Assembly: GCA_001543385.1 (NCBI GenBank)
Contig: LPNH01000001.1
Span: 124,001 to 188,000, forward strand
Source: Candidatus Hemicellulosilyticus sp. P3
Lineage (GTDB): Bacteria > Bacteroidota > Bacteroidia > Bacteroidales > P3
Direction: 5' to 3'
Length of the DNA: 64,000 nt
The position numbers were made by a program, and so were the translations under genes. Of the stretch, positions 51,452-61,620 are shown in pieces. How positions within the stretch are numbered: the stretch's first letter is position 1; every line of letters starts with the position of its first letter. The notes below the pieces were generated by a model that was given only the letters and a program-made list of their open reading frames with translations, had not been told where the DNA came from and searched no databases.

Positions 51452-53226
51452 GCAAACAGTTGAGCTATCTCTTCGCTGTGCAGCGCGGCAATCTTCTTCC
51501 GGCGGATTTTCAGCGTGGGTGTCAGGCATCCGTTGGCGGTGGTCCATTCTTCTGTGACGAGGCGGAACCGCTTGATCTGCTCGGTGGCGCCTAACGTGGC
51601 GTTATACTTGTCAATCACCTTTTGGTATCGGGCCAACACCACACGGTCGGCCACCATTTCTTCGCGTGTCTGGGCATAGACTCTATGTCGGACACACCAA
51701 TCCTTCAGCATGTCGAAGTCCGGTGCGACAATGGCGGCGGCAAACTTCTCGCCCTCGCCTATCACCATCATGTCAAGAATGAATGCCGACTCCTTCATTT
51801 TTTCCTCGATGACCTCCGGGTTGATAAACTTGCCCATGGCAGTCTTGAACATGCTCTTCGTGCGGCCGGTCAGATACATATAGCCGTCGGCGTCCAGATA
51901 GCCAGTGTCGCCGGTGTGGAACCAGCCTTCCTTGTCGATGGCTTCGGCGGTCAGTGCCGGCTGTTTGTAATAACCTTTCATCACATTGTTGCCGCGGCAT
52001 AAAATTTCGTTGGTTCCGGGAGCGAACCTGACTTCGATGCCGGGCAGGACAAACCCCACCGACCCGACACGGCGCCCCTCCTTGGCATAGGTGTTGGTGA
52101 CGGCGATAAGCGGCGAACATTCGGTCAGGCCGTAACCCTCGTACAACTCCAGCCCCACACAACTGAAGAAACGGGTCAGTCGCGGCTGTATCGACGCACC
52201 GCCGGAAACCAGCATGTGGAAGTTTTTTCCCAATGACTTCCGTATCGTCCTGTAGACCAGCTTGTCGGCCACAAATCGGTGCATATTGTAGCGGCTGCTT
52301 CGCTTGGCGGGGTTCAGCTCATACTGAAAGGCCAGTTCCGACGCCCAGTCGAAAATCCGTTTTCGCATCCCCGTCATTTTCTCCCCGCGGCGATAAATCT
52401 TGTCGTACATCTTCTCTATGAAGCGTGGCACGGCGGCCATCATGTAAGGGTGAACTTCCTGTGCGTTTTCCGTCACTTTGGCGATACTCTCGACATAGAA
52501 TGTCTCCATGCACAGATACTGGTACAGATAGTTCATCATGCGTTCATAGATGTGGCAGAGGGGCATCCAGCTGAGTGATCGGGTCCAGCGTTTGTCCGGA
52601 GAATCTTTGATTCCCAGTACGTTGGTTAGTATTCCTTTGTGCGACAGCATCACGCCTTTAGGTTCGCCCGTGGTGCCGCTTGTGTAGATCATGGTGGCCA
52701 CGTCGTCAGTGGTGATGCGGTCCTTAATCTGTTGCAGCCGTTCCGGTTGCGGATCCCGGGACCCCATCTCATAAAGTTTTGTCAGACGCGCTTTCCCTTT
52801 GATAGGCTGTATGGTATAGATCTCCTGCAGCAGCGGCAGGTGGTCGCGTATAGTCTCAATCTTGTGCAGCAGCGATTCCGATTCGACAATGATATACCGC
52901 ACCTCCGCGTCGGTGAGTATATAAAGATACTCACTTTCGCTGATGGTGGGGTAGATCGGCACCAACACAGCGCCTATCTGTTGCACACCCATGTCAATGT
53001 AGTTCCATTCGGGGCGGCCAGTGGAGATAAGCGCTATATTTTCACCGCGTTGCACCCCGAGGTGCATCAAAGCGTAGCTGATGAGGTTTGATTTCTCGAT
53101 ATATTCGTCAATGTAGTGATGCGCCCATGCCCCGTTCTCCTTATAACCGAATACTGCACGTCGGGGAGCTTGTCTTTTTCTGCGTTCCAGCAAGTCGAAA
53201 AGTCGTGTGGGTTCAGCTGTTCTCAT
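51448..53226 (-). CDS. Long-chain fatty-acid--CoA ligase (AMP-binding protein)
   Basis: It activates a fatty acid with ATP to acyl-AMP and then acyl-CoA. ANL-superfamily motifs: MIYTSGTTGEPKGVMLSH (P-loop, about residue 183), YGLTECSPLIAV, and GWFHTGDTGYLDADGYMYLTGR before the hinge. The C-terminal domain ends with PTLKIRRKKI, a typical Lys-containing A10 region. The 592-aa length matches FadD15-type enzymes of Bacteroidota. It has a full promoter upstream. It is tail-to-tail with the NlpC gene with overlapping stop codons and no room for a terminator. Confidence 0.93.
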   Translation of the reverse strand: MRTAEPTRLFDLLERRKRQAPRRAVFGYKENGAWAHHYIDEYIEKSNLISYALMHLGVQRGENIALISTGRPEWNYIDMGVQQIGAVLVPIYPTISESEYLYILTDAEVRYIIVESESLLHKIETIRDHLPLLQEIYTIQPIKGKARLTKLYEMGSRDPQPERLQQIKDRITTDDVATMIYTSGTTGEPKGVMLSHKGILTNVLGIKDSPDKRWTRSLSWMPLCHIYERMMNYLYQYLCMETFYVESIAKVTENAQEVHPYMMAAVPRFIEKMYDKIYRRGEKMTGMRKRIFDWASELAFQYELNPAKRSSRYNMHRFVADKLVYRTIRKSLGKNFHMLVSGGASIQPRLTRFFSCVGLELYEGYGLTECSPLIAVTNTYAKEGRRVGSVGFVLPGIEVRFAPGTNEILCRGNNVMKGYYKQPALTAEAIDKEGWFHTGDTGYLDADGYMYLTGRTKSMFKTAMGKFINPEVIEEKMKESAFILDMMVIGEGEKFAAAIVAPDFDMLKDWCVRHRVYAQTREEMVADRVVLARYQKVIDKYNATLGATEQIKRFRLVTEEWTTANGCLTPTLKIRRKKIAALHSEEIAQLFA

Positions 53227-53251
53227 AGTGTTCCGAATCTTGTTTCACATG

Positions 53252-53284
53252 CAAAGGTATGCCGTTTGGGACGATTCGGCCAAA
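53252..53284 (-). promoter_or_regulatory. Promoter for the acyl-CoA synthetase gene
   Basis: On the minus strand TTTG (53284-53281), 21 bases, then TACCTTTG (53259-53252). The leader is about 25 bases. The remaining intergenic DNA to 53516 is AT-rich and holds no other gene I can support. Confidence 0.7.
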
Positions 53285-53481
53285 TGAATGTTTCATACGT
53301 CGTTCTTTCGGGTTGAAAAATATCTTATTGATGATAAAACGTGCAAATTAAGGGTCGAAAAATGTTAATTAACCTTATTGTCACTTAATTTTAGGTTTAA
53401 AATGTTGTGCTCGCAAGGTGAATTTCGTCACTGGACAGTCTTTGCCGTGGGGACAGTGCGGATGTTTTCCGGGAAAATATG

Positions 53482-53489
53482 TATTTTTG
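53482..53489 (+). promoter_or_regulatory. -7 promoter box for holA
   Basis: TATTTTTG matches TAnnTTTG, 27 bases upstream of the ATG at 53517. I see no clear -33 element. Confidence 0.5.
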
Positions 53490-53516
53490 TCGTTAAAAAT
53501 AATTGGATGTAACGCC

Positions 53517-54530
53517 ATGGCCAAGCAAGTTGCGGAAAATATTCAGACAGTTTTGCGTCGGTTGCAGGAAGGCGATCTGCTTCCGGTCTATCTGCTCACG
53601 GGCGAAGAAAACTACTACATCGATGTGCTCTCCGATTTTTTCGAGAACAAAGTCGTCGACGAAGTTTCCCGTTCGTTCGACCAAACGGTGCTTTACGGTC
53701 GCGATGTGAATATGGACTCGGTTGTCGGTATGGCCAAGCGCTATCCCGTGTTAGGGCCCCGGCAGCTGGTCTTGGTCAAAGAGGCGCAGGATATCCGCGA
53801 CTGGGAGCCGTTGATGTCCTATTTAGACAAACCGGCGCCGACAACAGTGCTGGTGTTCTGCTACCGTCACAAAAAGATGGATAAGCGCACCCGTCTGTTT
53901 CAGCAGCTGAAGAAAACCGGCGAGGTGTTTGACTACCAGCGGATCTATGAGAGCCAGCTGCCGCAGTGGATTACAGACTACGTCGAGTCGTCGGGCTATA
54001 CCATACTGCCCGGTTGTGCTTTGCTGCTGGCGGAGTCGTTGGGCAATAATTTAAGTTTGATTGCCAATGAGTTGTCGAAGATTTTTGCCGTGTTGGGCGA
54101 AAAGGGTGCAGTCACAGCTTCCGTGGTGGAGCGCGTGACGGGCATCAGCAAGGAATACAATGTCTTCGAACTGCAGACCGCCATAGGACGGCGCGACGTG
54201 GTGAAGTGCAACCGTATCGTCAATTATTTCGCTGCCAACCCCAAAAGCAATCCCATACAGATGGTGTTGCCGACGCTATACTCCTACTTGGTCAGACTGA
54301 TGATCTACATTCAGCTTCCAGACAAGAGCGACGCCGCTACAGCGCTGGGTGTCAATCCATTCTTCATCAAGGAGTATGCCAATGCCGCCGGCAATTTCAC
54401 ACTGGGCAAGCTGGCCTCGTGCATCGGCTATCTGAACGAGGCGGACTTGCGCAGCAAGGGCATCCGCAACGCCGGCACCGTGACAGACGGCGAGATTTTG
54501 AAGGAGCTGGTGTTTAAAATCATACATTGA
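53517..54530 (+). CDS. holA: DNA polymerase III subunit delta
   Basis: It is the clamp-loader delta subunit, which opens the beta clamp. The N-terminal AAA-like domain begins with DLLPVYLLTGEENYYIDVL, typical of HolA, and continues to a helical middle (SLGNNLSLIANELSKI) and a C-terminal collar domain. The P-loop is degenerate, as expected for delta. ATG at 53517 is preferred because the first 33 residues of the longer frame lie across the promoter. Length 337 aa. The TonB receptor gene begins 59 bases downstream. Confidence 0.93.
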   Translation: MAKQVAENIQTVLRRLQEGDLLPVYLLTGEENYYIDVLSDFFENKVVDEVSRSFDQTVLYGRDVNMDSVVGMAKRYPVLGPRQLVLVKEAQDIRDWEPLMSYLDKPAPTTVLVFCYRHKKMDKRTRLFQQLKKTGEVFDYQRIYESQLPQWITDYVESSGYTILPGCALLLAESLGNNLSLIANELSKIFAVLGEKGAVTASVVERVTGISKEYNVFELQTAIGRRDVVKCNRIVNYFAANPKSNPIQMVLPTLYSYLVRLMIYIQLPDKSDAATALGVNPFFIKEYANAAGNFTLGKLASCIGYLNEADLRSKGIRNAGTVTDGEILKELVFKIIH

Positions 54531-54589
54531 TTCAGCGGCAGCCATTGCATAAATGCTGTCATGCTGGAATAAAAAAAAGCAAAAACAAC

Positions 54590-56920
54590 ATGATTTGTGG
54601 ACATAGAGGTTTGGCGCTGTTGCTGGCGGTGTTGTGCATGCCGTTCATGGCCGCGGCGCAGTGTACGGTGAAAGGTGTCTTGTACGACGAAGACAACGGC
54701 GAGGCGATCCCTTTTGCCAATGTGGTGTTAGACGGCACAGCGCACGGCGCCGCCACCGATCTGAACGGCTTCTTTCTCATCAACCGCGTCCCGGCCGGCA
54801 CCTACACCTTGCGTGTGCGCTACGTGGGCTACGATGAATATACGGAGACCTTTACGCTCAGCGGACGCCAGACGCTCACCAAAAGCATACGCCTCAAGTC
54901 GCGGGCCCGTCAGCTGGAGTCCGTGGTCGTTACCGAGTCCCGATCCGAAGAACGCCGGTCGCAGACACAGGTGTCGGTGGAGAAAATCACCGCGTCGCAG
55001 ATACAGCAGATGCCGTCGATCGGCGGACAGGGCGACTTGGCCCAGTACCTGCAGGTGCTGCCGGGCGTCAACTCGACGGGCGATCAGGGCGGCCAGCTTT
55101 ACATCCGTGGCGGTTCGATGATACAGAACCTCTGCATGCTCGACGGCATGATCGTCTACAATCCGTTTCATTCCATCGGGCTGTACTCTGTTTTTGAGAC
55201 CGATATTATTCTCAACGCCAATGTATTCACAGGTGGTTTCGGTGCGGAATACGGCGGCCGTCTCTCCTCGGTGATGGACATCACCACACGCGACGGCAAC
55301 AAGCGCCGGCACAGCGGCAAGGTCGGTTTCAACACCTTCGGTGCCAGTGCACTTCTGGAGGGACCTCTCAAGCGTGAAACCGCAACCGGCAAATCCACCG
55401 TCACATACATACTTTCGGCCAAAAACTCGTATCTTTCCAAGACATCGGCCTCCCTCTACCCCTATACCGACAACGGTCTGCCCTACGACTTTCTGGACCT
55501 CTACGGCAAGTTGAGCGTCAACTCCGGGTCGGGCAGCAAGATCAGCTTCTTCGGGTTCCGTTTTGATGACTCGGTGAGCCAATATCAGGCCATTGCCGAC
55601 TATCACTGGCGCAATTACGGAATGGGCACCAACTTCGTGCTGGTGACCGGCACCTCCTCCTTGTTGGAAGGCACGATGGCCTATTCCGACTACCGTATCG
55701 AACTCGACGACGGTTCGGGCAGGGAGCGGCACAGCGGCATCAACGGTTTCAACATGAACATCGGTGTCACCAATTTTCATGGCAACAGCAAGATGCGCTA
55801 CGGCATCGCCATGGAGCAGTACTCCACGGACTACTCCTTCTACAACGCCTACAACCTGCGGACCACGCAAGAGGAGCATACCAACAACATCTCGCTCTAT
55901 ATGACCTACCACACCCAGCGGGGTAAGTGGCTGTTAGATCCGGGTGTGCGTTATATCTACTACAGTTCGCTCAGCGAGGGCAGTTTTGAACCCCGGTTGG
56001 CTTTAAAACACAATGCGACCGACCGGTTGCGTTTCAAACTGGCTGGAGGCTTCTATAGCCAGGTGTTTCTCGACGCCCGGTCTGACAACGACATTGTCAA
56101 TCTCTTCAACGGTTTCTTGACCGGGTCGGGCGATTTGAACAAGCCCGGCACCTTCCGTGGAGAGAATACAAACGGGTGTGTGCAGCGGGCGCAGCACCTC
56201 ATTGTCGGTATAGAGTATGACTTTACACGTCATTTAAACGTCAACATTGAGGCCTATTACAAGCGCTTCAAACAGTTGCTCAATGCCAACCACAACAAGA
56301 TGTATGACCGCAACGACGCCGCCTACACCACCCCCGGCAGCGCCTATTACAAAGAGCAGTACTACCTGACAGACTATATGATAGAAGACGGGGTGGCCTA
56401 CGGTCTCGACATGACCCTGTGCTACGATATCGACCGGCTCTATGTGTGGGCCACCTACTCGTTGGGCAACGTGGAACGTACCGACGAAATACAGACCTAT
56501 CATCCCCACTACGACCGTCGGCATACGGTCAACCTGATGGTGTCGTATGCCCTGGGGCGTCAGCGCGAGTGGGAGATCAGTGCCCGTTGGAGTTACGGCA
56601 GTGGCTTCCCTTTCACACAGACACAGGGCGTCTACGAACAACTCTCGTCAGGCCGCATCGCGCATGACTACACCACCACCAACGGCAGCCATGGCGTCTA
56701 TTATGCCGCCCTTTACGGAGGCCGTCTGCCCGACTACCACCGCTTGGATATCGGTGCCAAACGCAAGTTCTCTGTCGGCAGCCGCTCGTTGCTGGAGGTC
56801 AGCCTGGGGGTGACCAACGTCTACAACCGCAAAAATATGTTCTATTTCGACCGCATGACCTTCGAGCGTGTCAACCAACTGCCGTTCCTCTGGTCGGCCG
56901 GGATGAACTTCTCGTTCTGA
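54590..56920 (+). CDS. TonB-dependent outer-membrane receptor with carboxypeptidase-like domain
   Basis: It is a 776-aa receptor. Signal peptide (LALLLAVLCMPFMAAAQ), then a CarboxypepD-regulatory-like domain (about 25-105, VKGVLYDEDNGEAIPFANVVL), then the TonB plug (about 115-220, with VLPGVNSTGDQGGQLYIRGG). The rest is a beta-barrel, ending in LWSAGMNFSF with the usual terminal Phe. It has no SusD partner next to it, so it is not a classic polysaccharide-utilisation pair. The substrate cannot be read from the sequence; a metal chelate, vitamin or peptide are possibilities. The start is ATG at 54590; the longer frame adds a non-signal stretch. Confidence 0.92.
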   Translation: MICGHRGLALLLAVLCMPFMAAAQCTVKGVLYDEDNGEAIPFANVVLDGTAHGAATDLNGFFLINRVPAGTYTLRVRYVGYDEYTETFTLSGRQTLTKSIRLKSRARQLESVVVTESRSEERRSQTQVSVEKITASQIQQMPSIGGQGDLAQYLQVLPGVNSTGDQGGQLYIRGGSMIQNLCMLDGMIVYNPFHSIGLYSVFETDIILNANVFTGGFGAEYGGRLSSVMDITTRDGNKRRHSGKVGFNTFGASALLEGPLKRETATGKSTVTYILSAKNSYLSKTSASLYPYTDNGLPYDFLDLYGKLSVNSGSGSKISFFGFRFDDSVSQYQAIADYHWRNYGMGTNFVLVTGTSSLLEGTMAYSDYRIELDDGSGRERHSGINGFNMNIGVTNFHGNSKMRYGIAMEQYSTDYSFYNAYNLRTTQEEHTNNISLYMTYHTQRGKWLLDPGVRYIYYSSLSEGSFEPRLALKHNATDRLRFKLAGGFYSQVFLDARSDNDIVNLFNGFLTGSGDLNKPGTFRGENTNGCVQRAQHLIVGIEYDFTRHLNVNIEAYYKRFKQLLNANHNKMYDRNDAAYTTPGSAYYKEQYYLTDYMIEDGVAYGLDMTLCYDIDRLYVWATYSLGNVERTDEIQTYHPHYDRRHTVNLMVSYALGRQREWEISARWSYGSGFPFTQTQGVYEQLSSGRIAHDYTTTNGSHGVYYAALYGGRLPDYHRLDIGAKRKFSVGSRSLLEVSLGVTNVYNRKNMFYFDRMTFERVNQLPFLWSAGMNFSF

Positions 56921-56944
56921 GAAAGGGAGTCATCGAATTTTTCC

Positions 56945-57520
56945 TCAGTTGTTCAGCACGGCGGTGATGTTGCCGGCGAAGAGTTTGACGGCGATGGCTA
57001 ACAGCACCACGCCGAAGAATTTGCGGAAAACGTAGATAAGGTCCGCTCCCAGCCAGCGCTGCAGCCGGTCGAGGTGGCGGATGACGAGGTAGTCGATGGC
57101 GATGTTGAGCAGCAGTCCGGCCATGATGTTGATGTCGGCATATTCCGCACGCAGCGAGATGAGGGCGGTGATGGCCCCCGGACCGGCGATGAGCGGAAAG
57201 GCCACGGGTACGATGGACGCTCCTGACGAGGAGGCCTCGTTTTTAATAAATTCCCGCCCTGTTATCATCTCTATCGAAAGGATGAAGAGGACGGCGGCTC
57301 CCGCTACAGCGAACGATGGCGTGTCGATGCTGAAAAGCCGCAGAACGGCGTCGCCTAAGTAGAAGAAGACAACGAAGAGCCCTAATGCGACGGCGGTGGA
57401 CTGCAGCGGCTTGATGACTTTGCCCTGCTCTTGCATGGAGAGGAATATGGGGATGGAGCCCGTGATGTCGATGATGGCGAACATCACCAAAAATGCGCTG
57501 AGGATTTCTACAAGGTTCAT
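56945..57520 (-). CDS. MarC family integral membrane protein
   Basis: It is a 191-aa membrane protein with six predicted hydrophobic helices. The family beginning is present (MNLVEILSAFLVMFAIIDITGSIPIF), as is the FPLIAGPGAITALI block. MarC proteins have no proven transport function, and despite the name are not shown to cause resistance. It lies about 70 bases downstream of ung and probably ends the lysS operon. It converges on the TonB receptor gene with 24 bases between. Confidence 0.9.
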   Translation of the reverse strand: MNLVEILSAFLVMFAIIDITGSIPIFLSMQEQGKVIKPLQSTAVALGLFVVFFYLGDAVLRLFSIDTPSFAVAGAAVLFILSIEMITGREFIKNEASSSGASIVPVAFPLIAGPGAITALISLRAEYADINIMAGLLLNIAIDYLVIRHLDRLQRWLGADLIYVFRKFFGVVLLAIAVKLFAGNITAVLNN

Positions 57521-57590
57521 GGCGGGTTGTCAATGAGGCGGGCCGGTCGTTCCGGCCGCTGATGATGCCGGTGTTTTGTCCTGACCCGTG

Positions 57591-58268
57591 TCAGCGGATG
57601 CGGGTCCAGTCTATGGGAGTTTGGCCCTGTTGTTGCAACAGGCGGTTGCATTGCGAGAAATGACGGCAGCCGAAGAATCCGCGGTGGGCCGACAAGGGTG
57701 AGGGATGCGGGGCGGTGAGGATGTGGTGCCGGTTTCGGTCAATGAGTTGCGCTTTGCGGATGGCATAGTTGCCCCAAAGCATGAAGACGATGCCTTGCCG
57801 TTGTGCCGACAGCGACTGGATGGCTGCATCGGTGAATGTTTCCCACCCTTGGCCCTGGTGTGATCCGGCCTGGTGGGCGCGGACGGTGAGGGTGGCGTTG
57901 AGCAGCAGCACCCCCTGCTCGGCCCACCCGCCGAGGTCGCCGTGGGTGGGCGGGATGTCGGTGCCCAGATCGGTGTTGATCTCCTTGATGATATTGACCA
58001 GCGACGGCGGTACGGCGGTGCCTTCGCGCACCGAGAAGCAGAGCCCGTGGGCTTGCCGCGGCTCGTGGTAGGGGTCTTGTCCGAGGATGACCGCCTTTAC
58101 CCGGTCGAAGGGGGTGTGGTCGAAAGCGGCGAATATCTCCCCTCCCGGAGGGTAGCACACCGTCCGGCCGTACTCGTCGTGCAGGTATGCACTGAGCCGG
58201 GCGAAATAGGGGGCGTCGAACTGGGGTTGCAGGACGCGAAGCCAGGAGGGTTCTATGCGGACGGTCAA
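57591..58268 (-). CDS. ung: Uracil-DNA glycosylase, family 1
   Basis: It removes uracil from DNA to start base-excision repair. Family-1 motifs: GQDPYHEPRQAHGLCFSV (catalytic Asp in GQDPYH), LLNATLTVR, and the minor-groove loop HPSPLSAHRGFFGCRHF with its His. The length (225 aa) is normal. The start appears to be TTG at 58268, giving MTVRIEPSWLRVLQ; I see no in-frame ATG or GTG nearby that would keep the N-terminus. It begins 7 bases after the MBL gene stop in the same operon. Confidence 0.95.
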   Translation of the reverse strand: MTVRIEPSWLRVLQPQFDAPYFARLSAYLHDEYGRTVCYPPGGEIFAAFDHTPFDRVKAVILGQDPYHEPRQAHGLCFSVREGTAVPPSLVNIIKEINTDLGTDIPPTHGDLGGWAEQGVLLLNATLTVRAHQAGSHQGQGWETFTDAAIQSLSAQRQGIVFMLWGNYAIRKAQLIDRNRHHILTAPHPSPLSAHRGFFGCRHFSQCNRLLQQQGQTPIDWTRIR

Positions 58269-58275
58269 AACGATA

Positions 58276-58923
58276 TTATTCTTTCAAAAACGGATTGTAT
58301 TTCTTCTCTTTCCAGACCATGCTGGGAATGCCGTGGCCGGGCAGGATGCTATAGTCGCCGTCGAGGGTGAGGATGCGGCTGCGCAGCCGCTCGACGAGCA
58401 GGTCGTAGTCGCCGCCGGGCAGGTCGGTGCGGCCGATGCTGAAATGGAAGATCGCGTCGCCGGTGAGCACGGCCTTTTCGCCGTGCAGGACATAGCAGAG
58501 GCTGCCGGGGCAGTGGCCGGGAACATGGCGGCATTCGATCGGGTTATCGCCCAGCGACAGCGTGTCGTTGTCGTCGACATGGCGGGTGTCGAGTCCGTCT
58601 AACGACGGCACATGAAATCCCATTATCGAGCCGTAGGCGTCGGCTTGGCGCAGCAGTTTGGCCCCGTCGCGGTGCATGGTGACGGGCAGGCGGTAGCGAT
58701 CGCAGGTGGCACGGAGGCCGGCGATGTGGTCGACATGGGCGTGGGTGAGCAGAACGAGGACGGGGGTGAGCCCCTGATTGTCTATAAACCGGACGACCTG
58801 CAACTGTTCGTCCCCGGTCTCCATGCCGGGGTCGACAATGGCGCACCGGCGGCTTTCGCCGTCCCACACCACATAGCAGTTCACCAGATAGTGGTTCACT
58901 TCAAATTTTTCAATTCGGAGCAT
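58276..58923 (-). CDS. MBL-fold metallo-hydrolase (glyoxalase II-like)
   Basis: It has a metallo-beta-lactamase fold with a binuclear zinc site: THAHVDHIAGL provides the HxHxDH ligands, followed by His in CRHVPGHCPGSLCY, Asp in LTGDAIF, and the final His in ILPGHG. The 215-aa length is that of small hydroxyacylglutathione hydrolase-like enzymes. Glutathione specificity is unlikely in this phylum, so the substrate is unknown. It lies between lysS (7 bases) and ung (7 bases). Confidence 0.9.
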   Translation of the reverse strand: MLRIEKFEVNHYLVNCYVVWDGESRRCAIVDPGMETGDEQLQVVRFIDNQGLTPVLVLLTHAHVDHIAGLRATCDRYRLPVTMHRDGAKLLRQADAYGSIMGFHVPSLDGLDTRHVDDNDTLSLGDNPIECRHVPGHCPGSLCYVLHGEKAVLTGDAIFHFSIGRTDLPGGDYDLLVERLRSRILTLDGDYSILPGHGIPSMVWKEKKYNPFLKE

Positions 58924-58930
58924 GGTGCGT

Positions 58931-60649
58931 TCAGTCGTTTATCCAGCTTTCCAGTGTCTCTTTCTGCAGCGCCGGGATGTCCAGTTTCAGTTTCTTGCGC
59001 AGCCCTCCCAAATCGTTGAAGAGTTTGTTGATGTTGGCTTCGCGCAGTTGGGTCAAGGTGTTGACGCCGGCTTTACGCAGCACGGGTATCCATTCGGCGG
59101 CCACGCCGCGGGCGGCGAACTCTTCGTCGGAGGAGACGGCGGCGTGTTTTTCGGGTTTCATCTGGGGGAAGAGCAGCACATCCTGGATGCTCTGGGCGCC
59201 GGTCATCATCATGGTCAGCCGGTCGATGCCGATGCCCATGCCGCTGGTGGGCGGCATGCCGTATTCGAGGGCGCGGACAAAGTCCATATCGATGAACATG
59301 GCCTCGTCATCGCCTTTCTCGCTGAGACGGAGCTGCTCTTGGAATCGCTCGAGTTGGTCGATGGGGTCGTTCAGCTCGCTGTAGGCGTTGGCCAGCTCCT
59401 TGCCGCAGACGAAAAGTTCGAAGCGTTCGGTGAGGTCGGGGTTGTCGCGGTGGCGTTTGCAGAGGGGCGACATCTCGATGGGATAGTCGGTGACAAAGGT
59501 GGGTTGGATGAGGTGGGGTTCGCACTTCTCGCCGAAGATGGCGTCGATGAGTTTGCCTTTGCCCATGGAGGGGTCGGTCTCGATGCCGAGGTCGGCGCAG
59601 GTCTGGCGCAGCTGCTCCTCGTCCATGCCGCTGATGTCGATACCGGTGTGCTCTTTGATGAGTTCGAGCATGGGGCTCTTGCGGAACGGTGCTTTGAAGC
59701 TGATTTCGTTGCCCCACACGTTGACAGTGGCGGTGCCGTGGAGCGTGGTGGCGATACGCTCGAGCATGGTCTCGACAAACTGCATCATCCAGATGTAGTC
59801 CTTGTAGGCTACATAGATCTCCATGCAGGTGAACTCGGGGTTGTGGGTGCGGTCCATGCCCTCGTTGCGAAAGTCGCGTGCAAATTCATATACGCCGGCA
59901 AATCCGCCTACAATGAGCCTTTTGAGGTAGAGCTCGTTGGCAATGCGCAGATAGAGATCGATGTCAAGTGCGTTATGGTGGGTGATGAAGGGGCGTGCCG
60001 CCGCGCCGCCGGGGATGCTCTGCAGGATGGGGGTGTCGACCTCGAGGTAGCCTTGTTCGTTGAAGAAATGGCGCATGGTGTCGACAATCCGGGCGCGTTG
60101 CACAAAGACATCGCGCACCTGCGGGTTGACGATGAGGTCGACGTACCGCTGGCGGTAGCGTTGTTCGGGGTCGCTGAAGGCGTCGTAGACCACGCCGTCT
60201 TTCTCTTTGACGACGGGCAGCGGACGCAGACTTTTGCTGAGCACGGTCAGCTCGTGCACATGGATGCTGGTCTCGCCCATCTGGGTGACAAATACATAGC
60301 CGCGCACACCGATGATGTCGCCGATGTCGAGCAATCTTTTGAAGACGGTGTTGTAAAGCGTCTTGTCGTCGCCGGGGCAGATCTCGTCGCGTTTGATGTA
60401 GAGCTGTATGCGCCCGCAGGAGTCCTGCAGTTCCACAAAGCTGGCGGCGCCCATGATGCGTCGGCTCATGATGCGGCCCGCGATGCTGATGTCTTGGAAC
60501 AGCGTGTTGTCTTGCGGAAAGCGGCGCAGTATGTCGGCCGAGGTGGCGTTGACTTCGTATCGGGCGGCAGGGTAGGGGTTGATGCCTGACTTTTTGAGTT
60601 CAGCCAACGAGTTGCGACGGATTTGTTCTTGTTCGGAGAGTTCGGCCAT
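58931..60649 (-). CDS. lysS: Lysyl-tRNA synthetase, class II
   Basis: It charges tRNA(Lys). An N-terminal OB-fold (about 55-150) binds the anticodon, and the class II core follows: motif 2 [18 protein letters not shown] (about residues 255-272), and motif 3 [13 protein letters not shown] near 475. A C-terminal extension of about 75 aa beyond the usual end ([23 protein letters not shown]...) appears in LysRS of this phylum. The start ATG is at 60649, with a TACCTTTG box about 66 bases upstream. It heads the operon lysS-MBL-ung-marC. Confidence 0.96.
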   Translation of the reverse strand: MAELSEQEQIRRNSLAELKKSGINPYPAARYEVNATSADILRRFPQDNTLFQDISIAGRIMSRRIMGAASFVELQDSCGRIQLYIKRDEICPGDDKTLYNTVFKRLLDIGDIIGVRGYVFVTQMGETSIHVHELTVLSKSLRPLPVVKEKDGVVYDAFSDPEQRYRQRYVDLIVNPQVRDVFVQRARIVDTMRHFFNEQGYLEVDTPILQSIPGGAAARPFITHHNALDIDLYLRIANELYLKRLIVGGFAGVYEFARDFRNEGMDRTHNPEFTCMEIYVAYKDYIWMMQFVETMLERIATTLHGTATVNVWGNEISFKAPFRKSPMLELIKEHTGIDISGMDEEQLRQTCADLGIETDPSMGKGKLIDAIFGEKCEPHLIQPTFVTDYPIEMSPLCKRHRDNPDLTERFELFVCGKELANAYSELNDPIDQLERFQEQLRLSEKGDDEAMFIDMDFVRALEYGMPPTSGMGIGIDRLTMMMTGAQSIQDVLLFPQMKPEKHAAVSSDEEFAARGVAAEWIPVLRKAGVNTLTQLREANINKLFNDLGGLRKKLKLDIPALQKETLESWIND

Positions 60650-60714
60650 GACGGTATGTTTTATTATGTGAATGCGGATCGGTTTGTCCGATCGACGGTT
60701 TTCTGTATCAGGTG

Positions 60715-60722
60715 CAAAGGTA
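60715..60722 (-). promoter_or_regulatory. -7 promoter box for lysS operon
   Basis: TACCTTTG on the minus strand, 65 bases upstream of the lysS ATG and just after the cysE stop. No clear -33 element. Confidence 0.55.
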
Positions 60723-60733
60723 CGAAGAATTAG

Positions 60734-61606
60734 TTAATCGGCGTTGCCGTTTCCCGCGGAACGGTTTTGGTCGGCTTTGCTTTGCAGCACCCGTGAATGG
60801 GGCGGCACGTCGTGTGTCAGCCAGACGTTGCCCCCGATGATTGAGTCATGTCCGATGCGGATGCGACCCAGCACCGAAGTGTTGGAATAGATGGTGACAT
60901 GGTCTTCGATGACGGGGTGGCGCGGTGTGTTGAGCGGCAGCCCCTCGTGGTCGTAGGTGAAGTTGCGGGCACCCAGCGTCACCCCTTGGTAGAGCATGAC
61001 GTGGTTGCCGACGACGGTGGTCTCCCCGATGACGACGCCGGTGCCGTGGTCAATGGCGAAGTGGGATCCGATACGGGCGGCCGGGTGGATGTCGATGCCG
61101 GTTTCGGAGTGGGCCATCTCGGTGATGATGCGCGGCAGCACGGGAATGCCCAATGTGTGCAGTGCATGGGCTGTACGGTAGTAGGTCATGACCTTTACGG
61201 CGGGGTAGCACAACACGGCCTCGGTGAAGTCCGACGCAGCCGGGTCGTTCTGTGTCACGGCTTCGACGTCTGTAAGCAGTATCTGTTTGATTTCGGGCAG
61301 CTGTCGGATGAACTGCAGGGTTTTAGCGTCGGCTTCCGCTTGCACCGAGCAGGGGTCGACGTTGCGGGTGAATGCGATGCCGCAGGCGGCCTGTTTCCTC
61401 AGGATGGAGTGGATGCTGCAGGTGTCGACACTGATGTCTCTGCTGAAGAAATGGGGGAAGAAGGCTCCTTTAACGTGCTCCATCATCTGGTGCAGCTGTG
61501 TGACGTTCGGGAGCTCGGTGTGTTTTCGTAACGACATGGCGGCCTCCTGCGGGGTCTCCTCGCTTAAAGCCACAATGGTGTCATGGAGTGTATCGCTGTA
61601 AGACAT
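60734..61606 (-). CDS. cysE: Serine O-acetyltransferase (CysE/EpsC type)
   Basis: It makes O-acetylserine, the substrate of CysK. An N-terminal helical domain precedes the left-handed beta-helix of hexapeptide repeats: IDIHPAARIGSHFAIDHGTG, then VVIGETTVVGNHVMLYQGVT, with the catalytic His and Asp in this region. The longer 290-aa EpsC-like form is usual in Bacteroidota. The start ATG at 61606 (MSYSDTLHD) is preferred over a TTG at 61618. It follows cysK by 14 bases on the same strand. Confidence 0.95.
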   Translation of the reverse strand: MSYSDTLHDTIVALSEETPQEAAMSLRKHTELPNVTQLHQMMEHVKGAFFPHFFSRDISVDTCSIHSILRKQAACGIAFTRNVDPCSVQAEADAKTLQFIRQLPEIKQILLTDVEAVTQNDPAASDFTEAVLCYPAVKVMTYYRTAHALHTLGIPVLPRIITEMAHSETGIDIHPAARIGSHFAIDHGTGVVIGETTVVGNHVMLYQGVTLGARNFTYDHEGLPLNTPRHPVIEDHVTIYSNTSVLGRIRIGHDSIIGGNVWLTHDVPPHSRVLQSKADQNRSAGNGNAD

Positions 61607-61620
61607 GGTTTCAATCAATT

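Noticed and set aside
58922-60589. Plus-strand open frame (555 aa) opposite lysS
   Set aside because: LysS is unmistakable on the other strand with all class II motifs; the antisense frame is rich in Val/Ala/Gly/His/Asp and has no recognisable domain.
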